This document shows positions 11,185 to 22,444 of a DNA stretch of 64,000 nucleotides, piece by piece (position 1 is the first letter of the stretch; each line of letters starts with the position of its first letter). A program made the translations under genes and the position numbers. Below the pieces are notes generated by a model. That model had not been told where the DNA came from. It did not search any database and worked only from the letters and a program-made list of their open reading frames with translations. This stretch comes from Dendrocalamus latiflorus (lineage: Eukaryota; Streptophyta; Magnoliopsida; Poales; Poaceae). The stretch is from positions 7,461,006-7,525,005 of the forward strand of contig CM029626.1 of assembly GCA_017311315.1 (NCBI GenBank). Reading direction: 5' to 3'.

Positions 11185-11537
11185 GGGTGTGTTTGGTTGA
11201 GCTGTGGCTTCTGAAAAAGCTGCTGTGAGCTGTGGGCTGTGGAAAAGCTGCTGTAGGTTGTGAGCTGTGAAAAAGCTGTAAGCTGTTTGGTTCAAACAAG
11301 TATAAAACTTATCTCCTATCTCTATTTTCCTTGAAACAACTGTGAAACAGCTCTCTATTTTCACCATTTCAAAAAGCAGAAAGTCAAAAGCCAAAAACAG
11401 GGTCCAAGGTGCTTTTAAAACTGTACTACCCAAAAGTAGCTGCTTCTGAAAAAGTAGCTTCTGATTTCCACCCCTTTGATTGGCTTTTGCCTTTTTGAAA
11501 GTAAAAACAGCTCCCAAAAACTCAACCAAAGGCACCT
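11185..11537. mobile_element. Tourist-like MITE, copy 1 of a two-copy family
   Basis: It starts GGGTGTGTTTGGTTGAGC and ends CTCAACCAAAGGCACC, between TTA duplications at 11182-11184 and 11538-11540. The interior (AAAAGCTGCTGT, AACAGCTCTCTATTTTC) is nearly the same as 54718-55071, at the far end of the window. Confidence 0.8.
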
Positions 11538-12369
11538 TTAGTCTCACCAGAATTGCTTGTACGTGCTTCTTGCAAGCTGCAAGAGTGCAAGTTGTGACAG
11601 GACGAGGGGCAGAAGAAAGCAACGTTGTCTGTTGAATGTTGATCCACTGAACCTAGGTGTGCTTGTGCGCAGCTGCCGTGTTCAGTTCGCTTCAGTTACG
11701 CTGTTGATTCAGCGGATCAGATCAATCATTCGGAAGCATCTGATTGAGTTGGTTGACTGAACGATGAGTAGATCGCCGTACTGATTTGCAATTTGTCAGG
11801 TCAGAACATGTTATAGCGAAGGACAAGGTTGTCCAGCCGCATTGCTGTTGAAAAGGGATATTCGTCGTCTCTAGCAGGCTCCATGGTCTGCTCTCTTCAG
11901 GTTCACATCAGGCCGGTCAGGTCAGAACATTTATCTGGTCTAACAGTACTACGGTACCGACACTCGGATTTATCAGTTACACAATTACACAAGCTTCTCC
12001 ACAAGCTCAAAGTTAGAATACCTGTCCACTCTTTGATGAGCTCTGACTCTTCGTTGAGGTAGACCGAATGATGTGTGTTAACTGATCATTAGATAGGTAT
12101 CTCAGTATGTGACCAACTGACCATCGATGTTCGCACGGAATGGTGAAATGGAGACCACACGTACGTGCGCAGTGGAAGATGTAGAAGCCACGGCTAGAAG
12201 TTTGCCCTATGGTCAAAAGAAGGTATCGTACCAGCAGGAGTTTGCTTGCTTCCTGCATTTCACTCGTGTGCTACGCATGCAGTGACGTCCATGGCAAATT
12301 GGCAATGGGGGGCGCCAATTTGTCGCCGCATGAATGCAGCTTAACGTGCATTCGTGGTTTCAGTGTTAT
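11538..12369. other. Intergenic DNA 3' of the GEN1 pseudogene
   Basis: The remaining GEN1 exons would be expected here on the minus strand, but no further GEN1-like coding was recognised. Short ORFs have no recognisable domain. Confidence 0.4.
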
Positions 12370-14485
12370 TAAATTTCACCTTTATCCAAATGGTTATAAC
12401 TTAGATACAATTTAATGCTATCCTCATTTGGAAAATTTGACTTAGCAGCTATTCTTTTGCAGACTTTGATTGATTTTCCTGCAAATCAGGCATTGTAAAT
12501 TATATATTGTGTGTTCTCGAAATAAACTATATATTGTAAGTGTACTGTGGAATACATGTTCTCGAAATAAACTATATATTGTAAGTGTACTTATAACTGT
12601 GCAATACACGCAGCAATAAATATTAAGAAAACTGTGGGCGTTTTTTAGAAAAGAATACAAAATCATGCTAACTATAGAGCAAATGAGATTACCTTCTCAC
12701 AGCTAGGACATTAACATACGAACCCAGCTGGTTTTTCCATGCAATTTTCTAATGATTCCACCAAGCAATAATTGCACCCAACCTTGCTATGATTTTTCTT
12801 GCTGCCAGGGTGACCAGAATGTGAGCAGTGCGGCGATCTCACAATTGGTAGGCTTTTCGTGGAGGGTGATGGGAGATCATCAATATGGGGCATGTCAGAT
12901 CCTTCTAAGAATGGACAGGCCCACTTACCAATTTCATATAATCCGGAGAAGTATAAATATGATTAGCTTCAGAAATGCAATGTTGGGCAGTTCATTCCTC
13001 TAAAAACTAACAAGAAATTCTCACGGAAGTACAAAACATACTTATCTAAAATATGATCTTCGTCGAATAACGGCACAAACCGAAGTGCAGTCTCAGCACC
13101 AAACCCAGGCACCCCAAACAAACATGGTCACTGCCAATATGAAGTGCCATGGCTACCATTTATTTCCTCTTCAATCCAAGACTAGACTCAACGTCTGCTA
13201 CGCTGTAGCACTCAAAAGGTTCCTGAAGAAAATACGCTGATCATGGTGCCACGGTACAGGGAAGTTGAAAAAACTCATTTGCAGTGGTAACATTACTACA
13301 ATAAATCGCTTACCTTACAGTTTGATCGGAGGACCTTCATGGCAGTCTTAGCTCCAAAGAGGAAAGCATCAGAGTCTGAAGTGATGCAAGCATCCACATG
13401 ACCTCCATTGTTCAACTGAGTGTAAAGGGCTTCAGCTTCACCGTTTGCCTGCAGTACAGGCATTCCAATATATCCAAGCAGTTCCAATACATCACAGAAA
13501 ATTAGCATTGTCAAAGTTAGGGCCTTTATCAGTTTCCTATAGCAACCCCAGAGCACAGAAAACAAGATTGGGAAAACTCAGAAATGCCTCTGCAACCTAG
13601 TAGAAACTTGCATAAACTACTATCGAAGTGCTCTAAGGCTTATATACACACAAAAAGAATCAAAACAAATCATGCTTAGTCAAGCAGCGTCAATTCATCT
13701 TTCTTAACCAAATTATGTCCTAAGTCATCAAAACGGAGCACAACATTGCCAAGACGGGGTGCTCGCCACGCACTCCACGACGTATCGCGTGTCAGCATTC
13801 CTCCCTTTCACTGGCGCCGCGGCACTGGCATCGCCCCTCCGCCTCTGTGCTCGGCAACGTGCCAAGTCCATCCCGGAGCCTCTGAAGAAGCGCGCAGCCC
13901 TCGCCTGCGCCTTGAGCGGCAACGGCTCGCTGTCCACCACGAACACCGGAAAGGCACCCATCTGCAACAGTTCCAGAGTCAAGCCAATTGTTTAATCAAA
14001 CTTGCAAGACACAGAGCGCCATCACTAAAGAAAGAGACAAACTAAAACATAACATTAATCCCAACAAGATAAGATTGTGCAGCGGTTGCATATACAAGAT
14101 TGAATCTTGAAGAGCACAAAAAGACAACTGCAGAATGCAGACTGCCACAAGCGCGAGACGGAACACTACACACAGGGGGAGATCAAGGAACGGGCGAGAG
14201 CGACAAGGCACAAGACTCGAGTCAGAGACAGAAGGGGTTGAGAAACCGAGCGGAGCAGGAGGGAGAGGAGGGGGAACCGACCTTGGAGAAGAGGGAGAGC
14301 GTCCGGTAGAAGGTGGTGCGGAGGTGGGGGCACCGCGCGCGCGGGGATCGAGCCCGGATGGCGGTGCTGTGGGAGACGACCCAGAAGGAGAGGTCGACGG
14401 CGACGCGGCGGCCGCGGAGGTAACCGGCACCCTCGTGGCGCGCGTACGGCTTGAGCAGATCCCAGAAGCTGCCACCCACGCCCAT
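12370..14485 (-). pseudogene. GEN1/Yen1-type flap endonuclease (Holliday-junction resolvase) pseudogene
   Basis: Minus strand. Exon 1 (14485-14282) encodes the XPG N-terminal region starting MGVGGSFWDLLKPYARHEG; exon 2 begins at 13961 with MGAFPVFVVD; exon 3 (to about 13316) carries the XPG-I block GEAEALYTQLNNGGHVDACITSDSDAFLFG; exon 4 (13222-13042) has SLGLKRK, a stop, then MVAMAL and GSDH; exon 5 (to 12693) has LYEIGKW, CGHPGSKK-like and GCNYCLVESLENC text; exon 6 (about 12478-12375) has VCKRIAAKSNFPNED. Lesions: frameshifts in exon 2 after SGMDLA; TAA at 13162-13160; a 1-base frameshift just after GSDH; TAA at 12713-12711; and no C-terminal exons. Intact plant GEN1 has about 600 residues and resolves branched DNA in homologous recombination. 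Gene order next to DREB1 recalls rice chromosome 9, so this is probably the native locus decayed in place, not a retrocopy, since introns remain. A working copy would have to be elsewhere. Confidence 0.85.
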
Positions 14486-15299
14486 CTCTTTTCTTCGCCG
14501 GCAGCGGCGTCCACGGCGGAGGCTTTAGCCTTCAGGGCGTTCCGGTTCGTGCCCGCCTCGGCAACTGGCGGGACTCGCGGCTCATGGGCTGCCTTGCCTC
14601 TTCCCGTTGGGCTGGGTCTCCGTGCCTATGCAAGTGGGCCTAGCCGTTATACTACATGCTAGTATGTTTAGTCCTTTCCTTTCCTTTCCTTTCCTTTCCT
14701 TTCCTTTTTCTGAGAGAGTACGAGTTGTGACTTGTGAGAGATTCTTCTTGCGAATATATGGAGATCAGATCAGGCGTAACGCGACGAAGGCATGTTCTTT
14801 TCGGCTGCGGCTTATAGTTTTTAGCTGAAATTTTTGAATTTTGACTGTTTACGGTATAGATTACGGAGAGACAGATATCCACTTGCGATTTTAGCTGGTA
14901 CAGATGTTAGGTTTTTAACGTGTAGATCATTTAACTTGTAGACCCCGTCTTAAGAAAATACTCTGTTTGAAAGTTAGGTACTATAGCAAAAGCCAAAAGC
15001 CGCCAGCTTGTGAGATTGCGTTTGCAGATGAGAGATCAAGCGTTGCGTCTGTTCACTCCCAAAAACTGAAGCGTTTGCGTTTGCGCCTGCACGTTCAGGA
15101 ACTGAAATGATTGCGTTTTCGCAGGGACGTGTGTGCGGCGACAGGAAACATCAAGCGTAAGAAATGAAGCTTCAAGCCTGCTGCTACGCAGAATCAGAGT
15201 ACCTATTTTTTATTGGAGATTGACTCTAGTTTCGGAGAAATGCAAGTGCCGTGGAAGTAGAAACCACCGAGAAGAATCAGGCAAGGCACATCTTATTGT
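14486..15299. repeat. Intergenic DNA with a (CCTTT)n microsatellite and a family B MITE
   Basis: About 14668-14706 is a run of some nine TTTCC pentamers. The segment 14788-15008 is a diverged family B MITE (GTTCTTTTCGGCTGCGGC, TGTAGACCCCGTCTTAAG) close to the copy at 26285. No gene is seen. Confidence 0.6.
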
Positions 15300-16030
15300 G
15301 CTGTCCTAAAAAACTGATTGCCTCACTGTACCGTGAATGCTAGGCAAGGTTGATGGAGATACAATGCCACTCTTCGCAAATCGGGATACACCGAAGAACG
15401 AAGGCGAGGTACAAGAGTATGCCGCACAAGACCACCAAAGTATACTAGCCGAGTGCACTCAAGAGCAGCAAGAAGCTGAAGGAGCCGAAGCCCTCTCCCT
15501 CCTTCAGATCAATCCACAGCTAATCACGAGTATCACCTCCATTGAGAGCAAGTTCCCCACCAAAAACCCCAAAAAGTATGGCATAAGGGGATATCGGTAA
15601 GATGTGCTCCAAGAGGAGATCAAGAGCTCATCACCAATGACTTAGGATCGACGGCGCATGGGCTCCAAATCCCTCCAAAAACCCGAAGCCATCAGAGGAG
15701 GAAGCAAAGGGGGAAAACTAACTGGATTTGATGCTCCAAACAGGAAGAAGAGGACGGCTTATAAAGAGGAAACACGATCGACGAGACGGTGGCTACGAAT
15801 GGTCGGGCCGAGCCTGTCCGCGCCTCCAGCACCGCCTCCTTAGTCACCATGCATAGGAGCCAAAAGACCAGTGCCCAAGCCAACCGATGGGCGATGAAGA
15901 GATAAGGTATGAGATCTTATCTCTTCATCTCCACCTACCAACAGGTGGTCCCCCCATTCTTTTCCATTTCCTTTTCTATTTCTTCTTTTCTCAATTGAGA
16001 AATTACCAAATAGCCATCAAGGATCCAACA
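15300..16030 (-). mobile_element. Copia-like LTR, minus orientation (far end uncertain)
   Basis: Read on the minus strand, a polypurine stretch (TTGTGGGGAT) precedes TGTTGGATCC at 16030, the usual junction of a Copia internal region and its 3' LTR. A TATA-like element (TTTATAAGCC) follows about 270 bases in. Open frames at 15337-15600 and 15658-15843 on the plus strand have no known domain and are treated as chance. The segment 16031-16440 looks like retroelement 3' non-coding sequence. No gag or pol is present, so the element is truncated or nested in the hAT relic to its right. Confidence 0.42.
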
Positions 16031-16439
16031 ATCCCCACAAATTTATGTATTTGATAAAAGATGCTCAAAGTCTTGTTTCATATATAGTTGTTCCATGATG
16101 GGTACCTTACGGGTTTGAACCCAAAGCCTAGCAACAAGGACTACGATTTTGCATAGATTAAGGAGGACTTCACCTTAATCCAATACCTTAGTGTGAGAAT
16201 TTTCGCCCAAGTTACATTTTGTACTGGGCGGCTTGCCATTTTCTCTCTCGGGTTGGGATGTTACGGTCATGTTTCCATATCTAGCTCATAAGTATTTAAG
16301 GAAGTATACTCTTATCTTCCTTTGATCGCGACCTCACGACTATACTTAGGTAGGTGAATTCTTCAAGGAATCCTATAGGACAACTTTTGAACCCATATAG
16401 GTATCGAATTCATTAAGAGCTATTGCTTAACCTCCCATA

Positions 16440-17706
16440 CAGAAAGAGCATTGCAGCTAATGGGACCTATTAAATTTGTTCTCTAATCTCACACAGTTTA
16501 TTGTCCTAGAGCCTAGTTCACGGGAAACTTTATCCACCTTCTCACTATACTCTAACCAATCATATTTAGTGAACCATTCAGGATTAAACCGATGTAAATA
16601 GCCTAATATGCTCTTTTGTGAATAATGGAAACTAGGCTATGGTCTATAAGGACCTCTACTCAAATACTTTTGCCTTATCTCATCTTGTAGCTTTTGGCCT
16701 ATGTATGTTGATATTCTCTTCCTATTAGTTGGATCACAAGGAAGCTCATCCAAATTTACCTCTATTGGCGATACTCGCAAAGAAGGATGAATAGTATGAT
16801 TAATGTTTGATGCACTTTCATCTCTTCTTCTTGAAATATCTCCTTCAGGACCCTCAGTGTCACTAGGTGGTGGTATTTTTCTTTTCAAAAACCATTCCAT
16901 TATACTTTTACTACCTATCAAATTAAGGGAAAATATTAAACACTAAAGTAGTTAAGTAGATACCAAATATGCAAGAGAAATTATCAATTTCATTGATTTC
17001 TTTACGTCATTACTTGACATTGTGCTGGAAATGGAAAGAAGATTGCAAATTTAGAACTTATAAGAATTTCATTGTGCCTCCTGCACCTAACCAGTAACCA
17101 CCCACCTCCAATCGGTCATAAAAAATGTAAGACATCAACCACACCATGAATTCCTAAAAAAGATCAACAAATCATCGAACCCTAAGACATCAATCAAACT
17201 ACCAATCCCTAAAAAGAATTCAAGAATCAAGAGGAAGACGAGAGGGGATGCACCTTGCAGTCTTGCTGGCTTGGTGACTCCACGCGATCAAAAGAAATTG
17301 TGAGGGGATGAATCAAGAGGAAGATGGGAGGGGATGAATCAAGAGGAAGATAGAAGATTGTTTGGTCATGCGTGAGTGCGTTGTGACTTGGTCTCTATTG
17401 GCTTTCCTTGTGCAGATGAGCTGCCGAAGTGGGCTTGGACTGCTTGGTTCCCCCTTGTGCTGGCCGAAGTGGTGAAGTGGGATGGGCTGCATCCTACTGG
17501 CTGAATGCCCTGTTGGAGTGTTGGGCAAAGTGGGCTATTGCCTGCTGGTCGAATGGGCTGTTGCACATGGCTATTTGCTGGCTGGGTTGGGTTCACAATA
17601 AAATTCCAATGGGTTCATTTGCTGAAATAATAGGAGGGGTATATGGGCTAGACTGGAGAGCGTTGGTGTTAATTGAACCTAGCCCAATATTGTAGATCCG
17701 TCCCTG
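16440..17706 (-). mobile_element. Decayed hAT element: N-terminal part of a ZMYM1/TTF-type transposase
   Basis: The minus-strand ORF 16921-16637 gives MEWFLKRKIPPPSD, then EVNLDELPCDPTNRKRIS and EIRQKYLSRGPYRP. These are the conserved start and TTF zinc-finger approach of hAT transposases annotated as zinc finger MYM-type 1-like. After a stop the frame continues with RFNPEWFTKYDWLEYSEK and further stops. The 5' terminus is probably CAGGGACGGATCTAC, read inward from 17706. The rest of the transposase is missing, replaced on the left by LTR-like sequence. Not functional. Confidence 0.6.
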
Positions 17707-17840
17707 GATGCTACGGTTCACAGATTGGAGCACCGTAGCATAGGGGCTCAGGGCAGAGCATGTAGCGGGGCTGGCTCAGGCGGGGGTGCCATACTGAACA
17801 CTAGGACCGTGGGGCGGTGAGGTGGCTGCGTGCATGCCAC

Positions 17841-19110
17841 CAGTGGCGGAGAGAGGGGGGCTGAGGGGGGCCTGGCACCCCCAACATTTCTCGTGGTTCA
17901 GGTTCATCGGAGGAGACTGTACAGTTTATGATGGTTAATTCTCTGCTGTCCGAATCCTATGAGAGCTGGCTGCAGCACCTTCCCACTTTCCTACAGAGGG
18001 GCATCTACCATACTTACATGCAACACAAGCACGGCCGATCCACCCCCCAAGCTTTCCTCTGGCTCGTCTTCCTCTGCAGTCCGGTCAGATGAAGGTTCGT
18101 CTGCTGATTCAAACGACAGCAAGAGGCTCTTTGCCATTGTCCAGCCGATGCTGGTATACACTGGCTTGATTGAGCAGCTGCAGCTATTCTTCAAGAAGGG
18201 AAAATCATCTGGGACTAGCAAGTCAGGCGAGAAAGATGAATCAAGTGGTAACCTCGAAAAGTGGGAGATTATGATGAAAAAGAGGCTGGGCAACATGGAG
18301 GAGATGGTGGGATTATCAAAGGATCTGCTCTCTTGGCTCGAAGACATGTCCTCATCTGAAGATTTGCAGGAGGCCTTCGATGTCATGGGGGCGCTCACAA
18401 ATGTATTCTCGAGTGGTTACACGAAATGCGAAGATTTTGTCCGGGCAGCCAAACACGCCGGAAGGAGCTGAGAGGACTGAGAATGAAATGTTCTACAATT
18501 CGTGTTCATATATGCCATGTGCCTGTATGTTTTGTATGAATAGGCAACTTTTGTGTAGCAGTTGTAAACAATGTAGCACTTTCAACTTTTGTGTAGCAGC
18601 TGTAAACAATATAGCACTGTTAGATCAACTTGTTAATGTTGTATACTATTACGTCGTGGCATTGACGACCTCCATTCTCAGTATGCTTGCTCCATGCGGT
18701 TATCATGTCATCTGTTCCAACTGCGGCATTGACGCCCTTGTTTTTGCTTTGTGCGAGAGTTTTCTTCTTTAGGCCCAGGATCCCTTCGGTGTTCGATAAA
18801 GAGCATGTTTGGTTGCTCGTCACAATTTGCTATAATTTTGTGCCTAAAGTGTGTTTCTAATAAGACTTTAGTCGACTCGACACCTCTAGAACTTGTTTGG
18901 ATACATAAGACCTTGTTTGATTGGGTCTAAATCCTAGGCCATCTACTCGAAACCTCTAGAACTTGTTTGGATACATAAGGCATTGTAATTTGTGAAACAT
19001 ATTACCCTGATATGTGACTATTGGATCGGTAAATCCGGTATGGTTCATTGATTCTACTCTACTTGTTGTCCATGTTGCCCCCCCATATCCAATTCCTGGC
19101 TCCGCCCCTG
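17841..19110. mobile_element. hAT-type element carrying a host gene fragment (BIG-like 3' end)
   Basis: The left end is CAGTGGCGGAGAGAGG; the right end, read inward, is CAGGGGCGGAGCCAGG. Both are flanked by a perfect 8-bp duplication catgccac (17833-17840 and 19111-19118), as expected for hAT. The 1270-bp interior holds no transposase. It carries the coding fragment at about 17890-18471 and then probable 3' UTR. The ends match those of the relic at 32530-33510, suggesting a shared mobilising transposase. Confidence 0.85.
17890..18471 (+). pseudogene. Captured 3' end of a BIG-like (UBR4-type, calossin) gene
   Basis: Translation gives SSEETVQFMMVNSLLSESYE and SWLQHLPTFLQRGIYHTYMQ in one frame, then from about 18045 a +1 shift at a run of C moves to the frame reading KLSSGSSSSAVRSDEG, LFAIVQPMLVYTGLIEQLQL, MVGLSKDLLSWLEDM, DLQEAFDVMGALTNVFSSGY and CEDFVRAAKHAGRS, then TGA. 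This matches my memory of the extreme C-terminus of plant auxin-transport protein BIG, a very large protein (about 5000 residues) related to UBR4 E3 ligases. Only about 190 residues are present. With a frameshift, no promoter seen and transposon ends on both sides, it is a captured fragment. The BIG assignment is from memory, not a search. Confidence 0.7.
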
Positions 19111-19118
19111 CATGCCAC

Positions 19119-20340
19119 GCCACTCACCGCGGAGGTCAAGCCCAACTGTTTAGGGTCAGCGTGCGTGGCTTGCCACGTACTAGCCGTGGCGTGCAAGAAT
19201 GGTCGTGCGGCCCACGGCGGTGCGGTGCCATTGGCGGGTGGGTGGGACGTGGGCAGACGGGCAAGTTAGGCAGGCTCACGGCTCACCACTTATGTCTGGC
19301 TATCGGAAGTGGACCCTGCACTGCACGTCAGTTAGGATCTTGCCGTGGGCGTGTGGGCGGGACGCAAGAGACCGAGCCAGCCCCCTGCTAAAAAAGACAG
19401 AAATAGTGGCCCGTGGGGACTCCGGAAAACATGGCTCAAAACTTTGCTGCGTTAATGAACAGTGCTGGCTTGGATCACTAGTTTTTGTTAGTAAGTGACT
19501 CTTGTACATGCGATTGTTTTTTTCCTTTATCTTCAATCACTATTTTATACTGCAGCTTTAGGTGATTGAGAGTGCAACTTTAGGTGGGGGGGAATTAGTA
19601 CACTGTAACTTTAAGTGACTGAGAGTGCAACTTCAGATGACTGAGAGATAAAAAAATTCAGTCGACCGTGTAATAGCAAAACCGAATTTGTTAACGATTT
19701 TGTGTAAATATGTGTTTTGGTTGAGTTTTAGCAACACAGATTTTAGTTGTCATTTGCTTAGTGTTGTATTTAGTGCAAACATTGTTCAGCTAACATTGAT
19801 TTTTTTTATTTTCCAATGTTTTTGTTTTTAAGTTTTGTGAAAAACATTTGGAAGTGTTTTTCATCAAACCCATAATATGAGTTTCAACAAAACCAAAATT
19901 TGTTATCTTGATTAACCAACAGAATTTTAGGTCACTAGGATCAAATTTGGTTTACATTAAATCTTTACACATCCCTACATCACCGCACAATTGAAGCTGC
20001 ACAAATTTTGAAGCAATTGAAGAGGTAAGTATAAGGTTATGTGCTATCTCAGCTGTCTCTTAGCTATATTAAATAAGTAAAATTTTATATAAAGAAGAGA
20101 GAAGGTGAGGAGAGATAATGTGTTGTCTCTTATGCAAGAGATGACCTAAGCCCACAAACCAATGCAGATAGTGAGAGGGTGTGAGACAGAAAGTTATGGT
20201 GAAAATAGTATAAAATAGTTAGAAGAATGCTTTATGTTGGAGAGATTGTCTCTAGTGCTGTCTTTAGGTGAGGTGGAAGTCTTAGAGATAATCTTAAGAG
20301 ACAGACTATTATACATGACCTAAGTAGACGTACATAAATA
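19119..20340. other. Intergenic DNA, no gene
   Basis: The segment 19119-19450 is GC-rich with no recognised coding. The segment 19550-19680 holds repeats of GAGAGTGCAACTT...GTGACTGA related to the MITE at 47990-48260. The segment 20000-20330 is rich in GAGAGA/TCTCT inverted text and may be another MITE, without defined ends. Confidence 0.4.
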
Positions 20341-20681
20341 CTCCCTTTGTTTCATAATATTTGTCTACAATCCACCATGCCCATAGACCAAGGAAACATT
20401 AAGGCCCTGTTCATATAAGGTGTTACTATTCATAAGCGAAAGCCAAAAGACAATACTAAAAGCCTATATGAACAGACCCTAAATCTAATAATTAGTTAAT
20501 GAGAAATGGTCATACATATCCTATTAAATTACATACCACAACCATTTAATCTCTTTCAAAATATTTAAGTAGGGGTAGAGGGTGAAAAATTATAATAACT
20601 ACACCCAAAATTTTCTCAATAAATAAATATATTAAAACGCATATCCCGAGGCTGTAGATAAATATAGCGAAACAGGGGAAG
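20341..20681. mobile_element. Stowaway MITE with a nested mini-Tourist
   Basis: The ends CTCCCTTTGTTTC and GAAACAGGGGAAG lie between TA duplications (20339-20340, 20682-20683), typical of Tc1/mariner-type Stowaway. Inside, 20403-20479 is a 77-bp Tourist-like element (GGCCCTGTTCATAT and ATATGAACAGACCC) with TAA duplications, so it inserted later. Confidence 0.8.
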
Positions 20682-21431
20682 TAAGGTGTTGTACATTCTC
20701 TCTATATATATTACATTTTGTCAAAAAGAAGATGTACTATCCTAAACATAGAGGTAGTACTGTACCACACTAGCCTTCGTAAAGTCCCTATGTTTTGCTC
20801 AACCTCGTCTATAACGTCGATTTGTGTGGAAATGTGGAATCCCTTCATGTGAACTTTTTTTGTTTAAAATGTGATCCAAGGCACAAAAGTCATTGCACAC
20901 CTTCGATCAGAGATGCAGGGCTTGTTAGGTTGGTGCCCTGGGCTCCATGCTCGATAAAAAGTGGTGTTTGAAGGTAACATGATATTCTAATGATTTTTGC
21001 CTGATCAGGCAAGCTTGAGGATGTAGTGTTTAGTTATAGACATGGGCTGAAAAAGCATTAAACTTAAAACTCATGTTTTGAGAACAAAAAGCGTAAAGGC
21101 TTGAAATGCACTTTCATAATTACCCTTCTAAAACCAGTCAAATCGCAGTGGATCTCATCCCCAACCCATCCCCATCCACAAAGCTCCTCAGGACCTCATT
21201 CCCGTCCACAAATCCCCTTCTAATCTCAATTAGCTAGCAATGTTTCTGGTATCTACAGCCCAGGCTGATGATTTTGGTCGCCTGGTTCAGGATGGATCTG
21301 CCTGGGAAGGCATCCAGTCCAGGCCAGGCAAGGGAGAGGTTCGGCCAGGCCGCCAACCAAACACTGTGCAGGCAGCATCCAGGTATAGGTTCGGCCAGGC
21401 AGAACGATCCTAGGTCTCGATCCAAACAGAC

Positions 21432-21905
21432 TAGGGCTATAAACGAGCCGAGCTCGAGCGAACTTGGCCTTCCAGACTCGAGCTCGGTAGAAACTCGAGC
21501 CGAGCTCGAGTTGGGGTCCGAGCCTGGACCTGGGCTCGAGCTCGGCTCGTTCAAGCTCAATAACAATTAAAATAATTTATTATGCACTATTTTTCAATAA
21601 TAAGAAAAATTTAAGTTCGAGCTCGACTCTAATAAGCTCGATAACAGTCAAAATAATTCAAATAAACACTAATTTTCAATAATAAGACAAGCTCGAGCTC
21701 GAATAAGCTCGGTAAGAATTAATATATATCACTATTTTAGCTCGAATTGGGGCTCGCGAACTATTCGAGCTCGGCTCGGTGAAGCTCGCGAGCTCGAGAT
21801 CAAGCTCGAGTTCGGCTCATTTAAAGTTCGAACCAAGCTCGAATCGAGCCTAGAACGAGCCGAACTCGAGTAGCTCGCGAGCTTCGAACTTTTTTTATAG
21901 CCCTA
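21432..21905. mobile_element. Non-autonomous hAT MITE with GAGCTCG subterminal repeats (copy 2)
   Basis: The left end TAGGGCTATAAACGAGCC and right end TTTTTTTATAGCCCTA are inverted. A perfect 8-bp duplication aaacagac occupies 21424-21431 and 21906-21913. Arms of GAGCTCG/CTCGAGC repeats and an AT-rich centre match copy 1 at 1991-2502 along most of the length. The clean duplication suggests a younger insertion than copy 1. Confidence 0.88.
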
Positions 21906-21974
21906 AAACAGACCCTTAGACCGGTTGGATTACAATCAGATAGAGGTAAAATCGTATTATTGCCTCTAAACATA

Positions 21975-22218
21975 GGCCTTGTTCTTTTCAGCTAATAAAA
22001 GTTGTTTTTGGGTTTTTCTACAGTAACTAGCTTTTAAACGGAGTATCTTTTTAAAATAGGATCTACTAGTCAATTGTAGTACATACTGTACTGACTTCAT
22101 TTATATCGGTAAAAACCGTATATGAGTTTCTATTACTTTGTAATATCTCCAATGAATAATTTAAAAATCATAAATTATAATAAAAAATTACTAAGCCGCA
22201 GCCAAAGAGAACGGACCC
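21975..22218. mobile_element. Family B MITE upstream of GET3
   Basis: Ends GGCCTTGTTCTTTTCAGC and AGCCAAAGAGAACGGACCC are flanked by ATA (21972-21974 and 22219-22221), a 3-bp duplication. It ends about 226 bases before the GET3 start and so forms part of its promoter region. Confidence 0.65.
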
Positions 22219-22444
22219 ATACTTTTGATGGGTACATTCAAATACGAATGTGGAGGACGTGTTTTAGTCCATCCCACGACCAAGAAGAACCCAAGGTGTA
22301 CACGCCCAGGAAGAGAGAAGAATTTCCACCTAGACGATTCCTGGCCTGTACCACACCCCACCGCCACCGCCGTCCGCCTCCCCACTTCTCCCCTCCAGAT
22401 CTCTCTCGCCCCGATCGCCCCCCGCGGAATCAGAGGAGGCGAGG

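Noticed and set aside
15337..15843. Two plus-strand ORFs (87 and 61 residues)
   Set aside because: They lie antisense in LTR-like sequence and match no family I know.
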